From Synanceia verrucosa (lineage: Eukaryota > Chordata > Actinopteri > Perciformes > Synanceiidae), in contig CM056569.1 in NCBI GenBank assembly GCA_029721515.1, positions 14,364,507-14,428,506 on the forward strand: 64,000 nucleotides of DNA, given 5' to 3'. This document shows, piece by piece, positions 47,938-60,217 of this stretch; positions within the stretch are counted from its first letter, which is position 1, and each line of letters opens with the position of its first letter. The translations under genes and the position numbers were made by a program. A model generated the notes under the pieces. It ran no database searches, was not told where the DNA came from, and saw only the letters and a program-made list of their open reading frames with translations.

Positions 47938-49005
47938 CTCTAAGCATACAAACACCAGGCTCCTAATGCTGCGGAAATGACATTAATGCTCTGTTTTACT
48001 GGTGATGTTTGTCTCTTTATGCTGGGAACGTGGGGGGACGGATCAGTGTCTCTGAAGGGGACATGTCCCTCTGTCCATAGAGACATCTGAGAGCATGGTA
48101 ACACACAGTGACTTGGATAAATAACTTCAATCTGATTCCTGGTTTTGAAATAGTAACGCGTTGTATTACTCAATCATGAAAAAGTGGTCATGTTAGAGCA
48201 TCACTGCTGGCCATGACGCTCACTACAACTGATAATAATGCTGCGAGTGAGGATTGAGGAAGTAAGGCGTCTGCACAGTACGACACAGCCTAGGAGACAG
48301 AAATACTACAACATAACAAGGCAACTAAACATTATAAACGTATTTCCTCCGTCTCATTTTCACCACGTGATTAAGCTTTAAGATCTCTTAAATTCAGTAG
48401 TCTGGATGTTCTGTATGACTGGGGGATGATTTACTGAGAATTTAGGAAAGTATGCAGTCTGTCTTTGGGCAGAAGGAACACTTATCTGAAGTGTTCAAAG
48501 GCACGGTTGGTAAGAATTGAGACTTGATTTTTGCTGTATTAGTTGAAATTACACTGGTTAGGAAGGAATCAACAACTGAAATAATCTGACAAACAAAAGG
48601 AAAATAATCTGGTATTTTAAATCCAGTGCACTATCGATTGCCCACTCTCAGGAGCACTTGTGCATTTTTGCAAGAATAAAGCTGGATTTGATTTTCTTTA
48701 CGATCTGACTATTAATCCAGCTATTATGTGCTTTATTATGTGTTTTCCCTGAGCTAGCCTTACTGACATTCTTAATAATTTCCTATACTTTCACTTACAT
48801 GTGGTAATGCAACTGGAGAGTAAGATTTAACACATGAAGTGACTTTAGAATTAACTGCAGATTAGATGCTTTTCTCATGATTGTCTCTTGTGAGCACAAA
48901 CGATGGATCATGTGATCACATTAAAAGCTTCCGTCAAAGGTTACTGCTACAGATCACTGTAAATGACATGCATAAATGACTTAATATTGCTTTTCAGGGA
49001 TTCTT
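47938..49005. other. Intergenic, no recognised feature
   Basis: AT-rich DNA between the Harbinger MITE and the Tc1-like remnant. Confidence 0.45.
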
Positions 49006-49752
49006 GAGGGTAATTAAGTATACAGACCAAAACTTCCAACGCAACACTCCCATGATTGAGAAATTGTGGGCACACAAAGCCAAACAATGAATTTGAGTTA
49101 TAACACAGGAAATATCACATGAAATCTCAAAGGATTTGCTTTTGTTTGCTGTGTGCCTACATGTTGTTCCACTTGACTGCACATCCTTAGAATTTGTCAC
49201 CGCTGATGAAAGTGAGCAGATCTTAATCACCAATCCTTTTAAAACCTGGTCAATAAGTAGCCGTACCAATGGCGATCTTCAGTACTCATTTGCATTGTCC
49301 TGGTGAAACGTTCGTACATGGCATGACTAAATCAAAATCAGAGAGAAAGGGCCATTGGTACGCTGACAGCTGGACCGACCGACCACGAGCTCCCAGGCCA
49401 CGTGTCACCACCCCTCAACAGGACCCCCATATTCATCTTCAGCATCTGACAAACTGTTTCCTGTCAGCTACAGTGACTGCAGCACAGACCAGAGGTCGAC
49501 ATCAGAACAGAATCAGCGACCAAACAGTACGCAACCGCTTGCGTGAGGCCGGGTTGCACAGCCGACGTCCCCGCCGTGGTCTGCTGTTGACTCCAGCACC
49601 GTGTCCATCTGCAATGGGCAAGAGCTCTATTACACTGCATTCGAATTAAAACTTCATATCTGATACGTGTTGTTAGCATGTCACTTGAATTTGGTACAGC
49701 ATAAACCATGGGAGGGTTGCGCTGGAAGTTTTGGTCAGGGTAATTCATAGGC
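49006..49752 (+). pseudogene. Tc1/mariner-like transposon remnant with transposase fragment
   Basis: About 49023-49050 ('cagaccaaaacttccaacgc') is the inverted match of 49715-49740 ('gctggaagttttggtcaggg'), giving degenerate terminal repeats about 0.7 kb apart. Between them, plus-strand codons near 49400-49600 read VTTPQQDPHIHLQHLTN and then ISDQTVRNRLREAGL. These are characteristic of the N-terminal DNA-binding domain of fish Tc1-like transposases. The DDE catalytic domain is absent, so the copy is truncated and inactive. Confidence 0.8.
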
Positions 49753-51236
49753 ACCCTGATATTGTTGTCACTGGTAAAGGAGGGGAAGGCTGCGGCTCGC
49801 TGATATGGCTGTTGAACATTGACTCGTGCTGTTATTGTAATCACCAATGCTCACTTTATTTTCCCTCCACTGTGTGACCTCGCTGCTTCCTCCTCCCCTT
49901 GTTCTCCACCACTCCCGTGTCACACCGCTTTGGATTTTTTCCCTGTTCTCCCCAAAGTTTCCCCAACAAGCAGATTGTAAAGTTCATGCATTGAACTTGC
50001 CTGTGAGTACTCAAATAGGAATATATATATATATATCAAATTAAAACTGTCATCACACATCGAGACACAAAATATTAACTGGAAGGGAAACAGCCATTCA
50101 GTAGCCACTTAAAGCCACCTGGTAACTTTGTCCTGTACTGATTTTCTTCAATGAGCGCTAACATAAAGAGAAAGATATGACAGATGGCTAGACACGGTTA
50201 AGACAGTACATGGTGGATAGCTAAAATAACAAAATCGTTGCACCTAAGGTCAGTGTCATAATGTTCAGGAAGGTCAGCCATCCAGGTTTATCACAGTCCT
50301 GAGACAGTCAGATTTTTTTTTCCCCAGAAGAGCATTTATTGGTTGCTGTCATTACGAGAATGTCCACAAATATCTTTTCTACAAAACAATCCAAGCTTTA
50401 ACATGCACTCTACCATATGTAAAGCCTTGAAACTCAACCTTTGCTCTTAATTACGATGCACGTGCCTTTGGTAGTTACCTAAACCCCACAAACTGGACTT
50501 TAAACTGGTAGAACATGTGTAGAAGTTAAGCTGCATGAAAACACAGGTATCACTGTATCCTTGCTCACTCAGGATCTGCAGCTCAAACCAAACTTCTGGA
50601 TTCTGACACAACAAGAACCAGGTGAGGCATTTGATTAACTATTTAACAATTTAACAAAGAAAGATCACTTGTAACAAGCCTTAACTAAACACGTGTTATG
50701 CTAATACCACAGTTCTGCAGTATTTGATACAGGATGCATATTTCAGTTCAGATCTGTAACTGTGAGAAGTCTTCAGCTACAAGGTTTCTAACACTTATAC
50801 TCTAACAACAGTATAATAACCAACAGCTGGCAGAATAGCCAGAGGAAAGTAAGCTACCAAAGTAGAATATGCTGTAAATATATACTGATACAGTATATCC
50901 ACACAGAAGATCCTCATGCTCGTATGGTGCTGAAGTAACCTGCAGCCCCCTCTGACCCTGTCCAGTATAAGTGGCTTGGAAAATGCTACAGATAGTCCAC
51001 ATGTAGTATTAGCAGACTACAGCGAGTGGCATGGTAAAGCTGCTACCTGTGTCCCATGAGAAACTAAAAGCCAATGTTGACTCAATAGTTTTATTAGTCA
51101 CCTGGTAGTGTGAATCTATGGTCAGGTTAACCTGCTATGAAGTGGTTCAATAGCCTACACCTTACTTCCTGTGAAGTTAGAAAAACTATATAGTTTGTTA
51201 AAGTTTCAGGGGTCTGATAATTTCTGTTTCTCTCAG
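49753..51236. other. Upstream region of the UGT gene
   Basis: No coding exon is seen. A donor-like site (aaccag|GTGAGG, 50622) could end a noncoding 5' exon that joins the acceptor at 51236. Confidence 0.4.
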
Positions 51237-51239
51237 GAA

Positions 51240-52826
51240 ATGCCCAGCCTGATCCCTGTGTTCCTGACGGGGCTCTGCCTCCTGTTGCTCAGCCTCTCTT
51301 GTTGTAGCAGCAGCAGGATCCTGGTGGTGCCCGTTGATGGCAGCCACTGGATCAACATGGAGGTGATCCTCCAAGAGCTGCACTCCAGAGGCCACAACAT
51401 CACTGTCCTGCGCTCTGCCAAGAGCTGGTACATCCCCAGTACCAGTTCCATTTATACCTCTATTAATGTGACCATGCTAGAGGATGAGTCAGACATGACC
51501 TACTACAATGAAATGCTACTAAATGTCATAGAATGTCGCAGGTCATCGACTTTTATACGCACCTTCTGCCAACAGAGGTTGATCACGTCCATGTTGGAAC
51601 ACGGCCATATGATCCTTGCCAGTGCAGTCGCTACAATCTTAGATGACCTTGCTCTTATAAAGAAACTGCAAGATACTGAGTTTGACTTAATGTTAACTGA
51701 CCCTGCTCTGACTATAGGGACTCTTCTGGGTAGTTACCTTAAGCTGCCCATGGTTTTCAATGTGCGCTGGATTAATAATGGGGAGAGCCATTTCACCATA
51801 GCTCCCTCTCCTGTCTCTTACATCCCTGTGCCAGGAAGTGAACTTCATGATCAGATGGATTTTCTGGAACGAACCAAGAATATGTTGCATTATCTCTATA
51901 GTTTTTATGAGCGTCACTTTATCATTAACCCTGCCTACTCAGATCTGCTCCAACGGCATTTCCCTCCTGGAACCGACTTGTTGTCTTTGCAGCGTGCAGC
52001 AGATATCTGGCTGGTGAGGGCCGATTTTGTCTTTGAGTTCCCTCGACCCACCATGCCCAATATGGTCTACATAGGAGGGTTCCAGTGCAAAAAGTCCCGT
52101 CCCCTCCCTGTTGAGCTGGAAGACTTCATGCAGAGCTCCGGGGAGCACGGGGTGGTGGTCATGTCTCTGGGGACGCTGGTGTCAGCCCTGCCCCATGAGG
52201 TCACAGAGGCCATCGCTGCTGCTTTTGCTCAGCTACCTCAGAAGGTGGTGTGGAAGTTTGTGGGTGAAAAGCCTTCCTCTCTGGGGAACAACACCCTGCT
52301 GCTGGACTGGCTGCCTCAGAGAGACCTCCTGGGACACCCCAAGACTCGTGCCTTTGTAGCCCATGGAGGCACTAATGGCATGTATGAGGCCATTTGCCAC
52401 GGCGTACCCGTTGTAGGCCTGCCTCTCCTCTTTGACCAGTTCGACAACGTACTGCGGCTGAAGGTCCGCGGGGCAGCTCTGATGGTGGAGGCCAAATCAC
52501 TCACCAAGGAAGGCTTTCTGGAGGCTCTGAAGGACATCCTGGAAACTCCCTCGTACCGTGAGAACATAAAACGTCTCTCACTGCTACACCACGACCGGCC
52601 AATGTCTCCTATGGACACCGCCATGTTTTGGATTGAGTATGTAATCCGGAACAAAGGGGCAGCCCATCTGCAGGCAGCTGGTTTTAGTCTGCCTTGGTAC
52701 TCCTACTACTGCCTGGATGTGGCTGTTTTTATTACATCTGTCACTGGAGCCTTTGTATGGGCTTCAGTCTTAGTCTGTAAGGTTCTCTGCTGCCGGAGAG
52801 CTCGGCGAAAGATGAAACCAGAGTGA
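51240..52826 (+). CDS. UDP-glucuronosyltransferase, UGT5-like (intronless)
   Basis: A single coding exon of 528 aa. It transfers a sugar from a UDP-sugar to small lipophilic aglycones in the ER lumen (family knowledge). Seen: N-terminal signal (VFLTGLCLLLLSLSCCSS), catalytic-base His in GSHW (residue 36), the partner Asp region TDPALTIG, and the UGT signature with WLPQRDLLGHPKTRAFVAHGG and DQFDN (about 356-402). A C-terminal membrane anchor is followed by a basic tail ending KMKPE, which fits the K-x-K-x-x ER-retention pattern. Length is normal. An intronless coding region is typical of the teleost UGT5 family, unlike multi-exon UGT1/UGT2. The start is MPSLIP: an upstream in-frame Met (51171) precedes an acceptor (tttctctcag, 51236), so the transcript probably begins in an upstream noncoding exon. 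AATAAA signals follow at about 52945. Confidence 0.93.
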   Translation: MPSLIPVFLTGLCLLLLSLSCCSSSRILVVPVDGSHWINMEVILQELHSRGHNITVLRSAKSWYIPSTSSIYTSINVTMLEDESDMTYYNEMLLNVIECRRSSTFIRTFCQQRLITSMLEHGHMILASAVATILDDLALIKKLQDTEFDLMLTDPALTIGTLLGSYLKLPMVFNVRWINNGESHFTIAPSPVSYIPVPGSELHDQMDFLERTKNMLHYLYSFYERHFIINPAYSDLLQRHFPPGTDLLSLQRAADIWLVRADFVFEFPRPTMPNMVYIGGFQCKKSRPLPVELEDFMQSSGEHGVVVMSLGTLVSALPHEVTEAIAAAFAQLPQKVVWKFVGEKPSSLGNNTLLLDWLPQRDLLGHPKTRAFVAHGGTNGMYEAICHGVPVVGLPLLFDQFDNVLRLKVRGAALMVEAKSLTKEGFLEALKDILETPSYRENIKRLSLLHHDRPMSPMDTAMFWIEYVIRNKGAAHLQAAGFSLPWYSYYCLDVAVFITSVTGAFVWASVLVCKVLCCRRARRKMKPE

Positions 52827-55480
52827 CTGATTCAAACACAAATCATACTTACTGATTACCCAGTGTTACACTCAAGCATTCACAAATAAGTCAACCTCAA
52901 CAACAAATGACTTGGTTAAGAAAATAATATTCTGGCTTTTTAAATAAATAAAGGTTGTTAATCATTGAATAAATGGTTGCCAAATGTTTGTTCAAGATGC
53001 AATAATCTTGTTATGTAAATGTTTTTGCTGGAGATGCAGGAGAAATAACTAAGATGAATCACAGGTTGTTTAACCCCATCAGTCTGGGGGGAATACTATC
53101 ATATTTTCACAACTTTCAAAAACAAAGAAGTTAACAAAATAACGTGCAAAATTGCAGTAAATCTCTGAATTATGTGTTTTCTTACTGGCCTTAAACGCAC
53201 CGTTTCAAAATTTAATACCTACAGCAAATTTAAGTTAAATTTAAGACAATTTAGAACGCTTGAATGCCATTGACGACTTTTGCTGTCAAAGTGTTTTGTT
53301 TTTTTGTTTTTTTTTTACAGCAGGTCACTGATAATGGTCTCCCGCAGCCTGTGAGTAATTTTGGGGCTTTTGTGACTTGAAGTTGGACACAAAGGGCACA
53401 GAGATCAAAGGAGGAAGTGGAGACGGTCGTAATTGGAGAGCAAAATATTCTGTGGGTCTAGAAATATGACTGAAAAATGGGCAAAAACGCTGATACAAGG
53501 CACTTAGATTTTAAAAAATGGCTGGCACTCAAAGAGTTAAGGAACCGCGGGAACTCTGTTTAAAGGGAACATATAATGCTCAGTTCAAGTAGTTCACACT
53601 TATTTCCACTAGAACATAACTTACATGTATTCAATCTGTCTGAAATTCTCCTTTTTAACGCCTGTCTCTTTAACACCACCGATAAAGACCAGTCTGCTCT
53701 GACTGGCTTGCACATGTGTAGAGCTATATTCTACTGAGCCTGCAGTGACACAAAAAGTGGAATTGGGTTGTCTTATTTCACAGTTAGTGGTTGATATATC
53801 TGCTTTAAAAACATCTGAAACTGCTTTGATATTATATCAATCCATACCTCTGTGCTAAGCAAGTGTAAAGTCCATACCTTGCTTTCATCATGTGTGATTT
53901 TTTACCCACATATTTATATCAGCATATATCCAAGGTGGTTTATTAAAGATTCTTCAGACAGAAATGATAACAGTCTGACCATGATGAGTTCAGCATTAGT
54001 TCCCCCACTTCCTGTGTGACACTCTTTGCATGAAGAGGAACCAACTGAGAGCTCATATGGACTGTGGAGAAAAAAAATACATTTATATAGTCAAGCAATC
54101 ACACTGGCAGAGCGGTCCAACATAACATTTACATACTAATGGAAACACAATGAAACAAGTTCAATAATTTTGTCACACCTATGACATTTCTCATTTCTCA
54201 AAAGTACTTAGTCACTGGAAAAAGCTAAAGGTGTTTCACACAAGAAGACACTGGAAGGAGGAACATAATGTTCTTGTACTTGTAGTTCTGTCACCGGTGT
54301 TTGTAGGATGTGACGATGAGATTGCCTCAGCTTCCTGTATGATTTTCATTTTGCATAACACCCCAGGCTTCATAAAAACTGTGCACGCACATACAATTGG
54401 TTATCTGAGTTGCTACCAACCCACAAACTGTGAAATCTAATATCTGTCTAGATAGAAAATATGATTCAAACAAACAACAACATGAATGAGTTTGAGACAG
54501 AAGCTGAATACAGGTATATTTTCAGACAGTATAAGAAACATAATATGTTTAGTAGATAAAATTAGACTTGCTCTAGTAGAAACTCCAAATATAAGTATGA
54601 CCCTGAAGATGAGCATGATACATCCCCTTTAATCTTTGACCTTGTTTGGCTCAGTGTTCAGTAGTACCCAGTACTGCAGACTGTCACTACTTAATGATTG
54701 CACAATGGCCTCATTCCCATCTTGCATGTGCATGCTCCATATTCCATAACAAGATGAAATTCCAGCAGAAAATATCCAGGAACTATTTATTTATTATGCT
54801 CTCGACTGTGACATTCTTCCCAGTGATTTACTCTCCATGCAGCATACAGCTGATATCCATCTCTCCATGTCCAAAGTGGTCTCTTGGTCTATATATAGGT
54901 GACCTTAATGTAGAATGGTAGTAATGTCTCAAGGGACTGGTCAGTTAATAGTTACAGACTTAGATTGTGCAATAAATCAAACATTGGTGACATTTTAAAG
55001 GAAACAAAGTGAGTGATTAGACCCTCCTGCCTGTGAAACCATGTGGTAAAAATACTGCCGAACACCCATTGTCTCAACAAACCCATTCTTCCCCAAAACA
55101 ATTTCAATTGTGCATGTTTTTTCTTTCCTCCCAGCACTGTATGGGCAAAGTTCAGTAACTTGAATTTCACAATTCAGTTATGGAAAATAAATCTAAATCT
55201 GCTACATTCAATCTCTGCATAGTTACAGAGTAAAAACATTTCATATGTGTTGGAAAGACAGCACAGCAGAAGCGTTAACGTGTTTAATGGCACATGGCCA
55301 AGAGCCAACAATCTAAAGGGCATTAGTGGACACCTTACATCACCTCCTTCCCTCACAGCTCCTGTCCACCTCAATCATCCTGTCTGCTACTGCAGCAATA
55401 GGGCCAGAGACAGAGAGAAAGCGAGAGTATATGTTTTTGTTCTGGGGAAGAAAGGCGGACTCCTGCCTCAGGATGTTGCC
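52827..55480. other. Intergenic, UGT 3' UTR at left
   Basis: AATAAATAAA near 52945 probably ends the UGT transcript. No further coding exon or well-bounded repeat is recognised. Confidence 0.45.
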
Positions 55481-55989
55481 TTTCAAGCTGAAGAAGTGGG
55501 TTTCCTGTGGAGGAAACGATCACAGAACAGACAAGGCTTGAGTCCAGACATCGTGTTCCCAGCATTTGTTGAGCACAGGTCAGCCAGCTGCAGAGCAGGC
55601 AGCACGCTTTGTTGAACAAAGACCGTCTGACAGCCTGGAGAGGTGAGTGAAAATGTCTCGATTTGGATTAAAGGGTTTGGACCTACTGATAGTAAACCAC
55701 CTGACAATGCTCTCCTATCTGCTTCACAGGTGTTTGTCTCCCCTGATGGATCCTGGATGCTTTGGAGCCTGGTTGACTGACAGCACACTATCCAACCTGA
55801 CCTTTTCCACAGAACAATTTATATTAGCAATGAACAAATAACAAGTGGATGCGTAAAACTGACAATTGAGACTTTTGCTTTGAGTGAATGAATGGATATT
55901 TCTGCACCAACTCATCATCCTGCAAGAATCAATCCATGTCTGAATAAGGTCTCCTCTAGTTTCATGTCAGGAGCTTGACCAACAGAACC

Positions 55990-57390
55990 ATGTCTAATGA
56001 CAGCTGCAATCTCCCGTTGGACACAGACACCTTTGGCCTGACCTGTATCTATGGCCTGATCTTCTCTTTGGGTCTCCCCAGCAATCTGCTGTCTCTCTGG
56101 GGACTGTACCACCTGGGTCGCTCTGGTGGAGGAGGCTGCCAGCTGGTCTACATCCTCAACCTGCTGCTGTCAGACCTCCTCCAGCTGCTCACCCTGCCAC
56201 TGTGGATCCTCTATCTCCAAGGTGGGCACCGCTGGCCGTATGGTCAGCTCACGTGTGAGCTGGTGGGCTATGTGTTTTATGTAAATGTCTACGCCAGCGT
56301 CATGTTCCTGTGCCTGATAGCTTTGGACCGCTGCTTAGCCATTGTTTACCCACTAAGCAGCCGAAGGGTGCGGACCGTCAGGGTGGCGGCGGTGTCTGGT
56401 GTCGCAATTTGGACCCTCACCTTCCTGTTCTGCCTGAGTGGGCTACTGCCATCAGTGTTCGACTCTGACAGACTGCTGTGTCTGGAGCAATACCCCGTCA
56501 GCCCCAGATACGCCCACTTCAAGATCACCACTGTGGCCCTGGGCTTCCTGCTGCCATGTGCCATACTCGGGTGAGTTAACCCCAGTGTCCCAATCCTGCA
56601 TGTTCTATTTCTAAAATTGAACAGGAAAAGGTCCTGTGCTCAAATGAAGAACTTAATTTGTGTATAACTCTGTTGTGATCGGTCAACTGAAGCTTTCTCT
56701 GAGGGCTGCTTGCCGCAAGGCTGGTGTTATGCAAATGTCTTAGTGACATCACTACATTATGGAAGAAAAATCGTAATTTCAATCAAGGCGTTTCAGACTG
56801 TTCAGAAACAGTGTCTCTGTAGGAAACTTTGGATGCACAAAAACTGCATAATTCACAAAAGTAAAGGCAAAAAGCAAAACTGTATAATAGCCTAATCGAT
56901 CTTCTTTAAGATGCCCTTAAGGGACATATATAGTTTGGCATATTCTGATGGTGGACACGTTCTCATCTGCAACTCTGCTTCCTCCCTTAGCTACACCTCA
57001 GCCCACATTGGAGTGACACTTCAACGGTCTCCATCCCTCTCCAACCATGAGCGGCACAAAATCGTGGGCATCCTAGTTGTGATCACTGTCAACTTCATCG
57101 TCGTGTTTGGACCCTATCACCTCGTGGGTGGATACAGATTTGTGTCCTTGCTGCTGACTGATGAGCCGTGCGGGTTTGAGCGTTCCCTTTTCCTCGTCTA
57201 TCGCCTGTGCTATGGTCTGACCAGCCTCAACACTCTGCTGGATCCCCTCTTCTACTTCTTCCTGTGTCCTGATGCTCGACTAGAGCTGCAAAGATCCCTG
57301 CCCTGTGTGGGAAGAGGGCAAAACACCCGCAAAAAGACTAGCCTCAGTGCCAGAGCTGCCTCAGACAACCAGAGGGGGAGTGAAACATGA
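55990..57390 (+). CDS. Rhodopsin-class GPCR, GPR4/GPR65/GPR132-like
   Basis: Two coding exons, 55990-56570 and 56991-57390 (donor CGG|GTGAGT, acceptor cccttag|CTAC), give 326 aa with seven hydrophobic segments. Seen: N-glycosylation-type NDS near the start, LSD in TM2, LPLW, an HRWPYG loop, DRC in place of DRY (113-115), FGPYH in TM6 (233-237), CGFERSLFLVY, and DPLFY in TM7 (278-282) in place of NPxxY. The DPxxY motif and CGFE loop point to the proton-sensing/lysolipid group (GPR4, GPR65, GPR68, GPR132). I cannot pick the member. Unlike the usual intronless mammalian coding regions, an intron splits TM5. Noncoding 5' exons are likely: donor GAGAG|GTGAGT at 55643, acceptor ttcacag at 55730. 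Confidence 0.88.
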
Positions 57391-59146
57391 GTGGACATGA
57401 TCATTTTCAGGCAACACTCCTGGTATTTAGTTAAAGTAAGTGTGCCACCCAGTGGAAATGCATGTGTAACATTTCTGTGCAGTGTGAATACATTCATTTT
57501 TTTTCAGCGTTTCATTTTCCTGAGCTAAAAGATTTCTGCTATTTTCATTTTTAATTTCTCATGAAGATCTAAATATTGTGTAAGTTGGACAAAATCAAAA
57601 GCATTTGTGTGGAGCACAAATACTCAGTTACTAACTGTAATTTGAACACCACATCATTTAGTACAAATATGTAAAGAATCCACCTTTTTTGACATCCATA
57701 TTCATGTCTATTTTAGAGTAGAAGTAGACATTAACAGGCAAAAAGAAATGCACTTCAGCTGATTCATCTATTTCATTTATTTTCTGATGAACACCTGGAA
57801 ATAAATGTGGAAAGTTTGAAAAAACTGTTTTTTACAGTTACAGTATGTTGTGTCAATCATTGCAATGATTAAAAACTTGTGTGTAATCACTTGTTTGCTG
57901 GAAGCTATTTTATAATTATAGAAAAATACAGAATGGGTTTTAATCACTACTCGAACACGAGCATGACTGTGGTTACTGTATATAACTGCAAGGCAAGTGG
58001 CGACACCACAATACATTTCCTTTTTGTGTCATGTTTTCACAGCATTAAAACATACAGGCACTACAGTAACAGAACACAATTAAACCATATATTTACGAAG
58101 TATAATGAGTAAATCTCTAAATAATAAGATACTATATCCCCATAATGTTGCTTGTTTCAGATCCTGAAGCCACTAACAACGTCTAGAGAGACACCTCATG
58201 TATGTGTGACTTTTGTGACTCAGTCCAAACTCTTTAAAAAGCCGTAAAATAAAAAGAAGCAACAATCGTTCAATAAAAACATCACAAACAAAAATAAAAT
58301 TTAAAAAATGCTGTTCCAGCAGTTGTCATTAATTTGTAGGTTAAGAAAACACAGGTTTTCCTTTAAAACATTTGTGAAGTGTTGATTTTGACTGATGGTA
58401 GCCCAACATCGACGTAAAAAAAAAAAAAAAAGAAAAAAAAGAAAAAATGGAAGGGTGTAAAGAAATGCAAAGGGAATTAGGAAGGGCCAGAGGACTAACC
58501 CCTAATTTCCACTGAACGCGTAACACCGCTGACCTGCCGGCACCTGCCAAAACAAATCAACAGAGCTTCTATTTTTTTCAGCCATTGACGGGAAGTTGTG
58601 TACAGACACAAAATAAAACATCCGGTTTATTTTCAAAGTAAAATAATCCATGTTCACGGCGGATCATATAATTGATTTCCCTCTACTCAGTGGACACAGG
58701 CTGATTCTCTTTCACCGATGCTCCGCTACAACACGCTATATTGCGTGAATTTGCGAGATGTCGTTAGTCAGCGAGATCTCGTTCTCGTGATTCCAGCTGT
58801 CTGGTGGAGCCGCAGTAGGTGGATCTGGTGGACGGACATCGGTGTCGTTCCGCATCCAATAGAAATTAGTGGTTAGCCATTTTAGGTCGATGCCTTTAAC
58901 TATCTTGACACAAACTACGTTCTCTGGATATATTCTCTGTGGTGAATGACAGTATCCTTAACTGGCAAAGACAGCATCAACAGCACATTTTAATGGATAA
59001 GAACACATGGGGACTTCTTGCTAAAACATGATTTTGTAAAACTACAAAAATACATCACTGTTACTCTCATACCTCTCTGTTTTAAAGAAGTAAATAAAAG
59101 TTTGGCAGGATCAACAACAACAACCCTCCCCCTTCCAACATAAGGC
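57391..59146. other. Convergent intergenic region between two GPCR genes
   Basis: It holds the 3' UTRs of the GPR4-like (+) and PTGDR2-like (-) genes. AATAAA near 57800 (plus) and TTTATT near 58625 (minus) are candidate ends. An A-rich run lies at 58418-58446. No coding exon is seen. Confidence 0.45.
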
Positions 59147-60217
59147 TTAAATAAAATTTCTCTGCTTCAACACGATCTCGGTGGTGCTGAAGGAGCTGTG
59201 AGCAGTGCTGCGGCGTCGGGCCAGCTCAGCCAGATCCTCGGCCAGAACGCTCTCCATCACCGCCCCCAGAGAATATCTGATCTTCCTGCAAAGGTCAGGG
59301 CAGCTGAACACGTAGAGGACTGGGTTGAGGACACTGTTGAGGAAGCTGATGGTTGCTGAGATTGGGAGGGCCTTGCCTGCAAATCTCTGTGCAGGATGCC
59401 CACTGGGGGCCATCACCTCCAAGATGATAAAGAAGTGGTACGGAGCCCAGCAGAATATGAAGCTCACCACCACGGCAATCACAAGGCGAACGAAACGGAA
59501 AGGGCGTCGGCAGCCTCTGCGCATCAAGCTGGTGTTCACGGCGGCATAGCTGAGGATGATGATGAGTAGAGGAATCAGGAAGGATAGAAAGAGCTTCATG
59601 AAGGCCAAGGCCTCCTTGCGCTGCCTGCATAAAGTTCCCAGGTCAAAGGGTTCAGCAGGGAGGAGTCGAGCATAATTGTAGTAACACTGAACCTTGCCGT
59701 TAGGTTGGGGAATGGTGTCACGGAATATGTAGAAGGGGATAGTGAAGAGCACAGCCAAGGCCCAAATCACCCCACATACCTTCCCCACTAGCTGGACGTT
59801 CCTGTAGTTCTGGGCCCAGACGGGTCTCAGCACCACCAGACAGCGGTCCATGGAAATAGCTGCTAGCAGGAATCCACTGACAAACATGTTGAGAAAGAAG
59901 ATGGAGGAGTGGATGCGGCAGAAGGTAGTGCCCAAGGTCCAGGTGTGGCCGCGGGCCATGTAGAGGGTGAAGAAGGGTAAGGAGGAGGTGGCTAGCAGGT
60001 CAGAGGCCGCGAGGTTCAGGATCCAGATGCTGATCACAGAGCGACGGACATGGAAGCCCACTACGCCGAGGATGAGGAGGTTTTCTATGATGCCAATGGA
60101 AGAGAACAAGCCGTGGAGGGAAATGGTGAACACGCTCAGAGAGCTCATCTTGGCTGTTTGGTTTGATGGTTGAAACACGCTGATGTTTGCCCTTGGGCTG
60201 ACGGGACAGAGCATCAT
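59147..60217 (-). CDS. ptgdr2: Prostaglandin D2 receptor 2-like GPCR (CRTH2/GPR44)
   Basis: A single coding exon of 356 aa with seven hydrophobic segments. Motifs strongly match PTGDR2: ISMDRCLVVLRPVWAQNYRN at the TM3/loop 2 boundary (122-141), where human has a near-identical DRC...RPVWAQN; IPFYIFRDTI; FVRLVIAVVVSFIFCWAPYH (242-261); and NPVLYVFSCPDLCRKIRYSL (298-317). N-glycosylation sequons are at residues 11 and 19. PTGDR2 is a Gi-coupled chemoattractant receptor for PGD2 on mammalian type-2 immune cells. A second Met at residue 2 and one at 24 are alternative starts. The first is kept because it gives the usual glycosylated N-terminus. Confidence 0.92.
   Translation of the reverse strand: MMLCPVSPRANISVFQPSNQTAKMSSLSVFTISLHGLFSSIGIIENLLILGVVGFHVRRSVISIWILNLAASDLLATSSLPFFTLYMARGHTWTLGTTFCRIHSSIFFLNMFVSGFLLAAISMDRCLVVLRPVWAQNYRNVQLVGKVCGVIWALAVLFTIPFYIFRDTIPQPNGKVQCYYNYARLLPAEPFDLGTLCRQRKEALAFMKLFLSFLIPLLIIILSYAAVNTSLMRRGCRRPFRFVRLVIAVVVSFIFCWAPYHFFIILEVMAPSGHPAQRFAGKALPISATISFLNSVLNPVLYVFSCPDLCRKIRYSLGAVMESVLAEDLAELARRRSTAHSSFSTTEIVLKQRNFI

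Noticed and set aside
49269..49649. Intact protein gene in the Tc1-like region
   Set aside because: Only the N-terminal transposase segment is recognisable, and the ends and catalytic domain are decayed.
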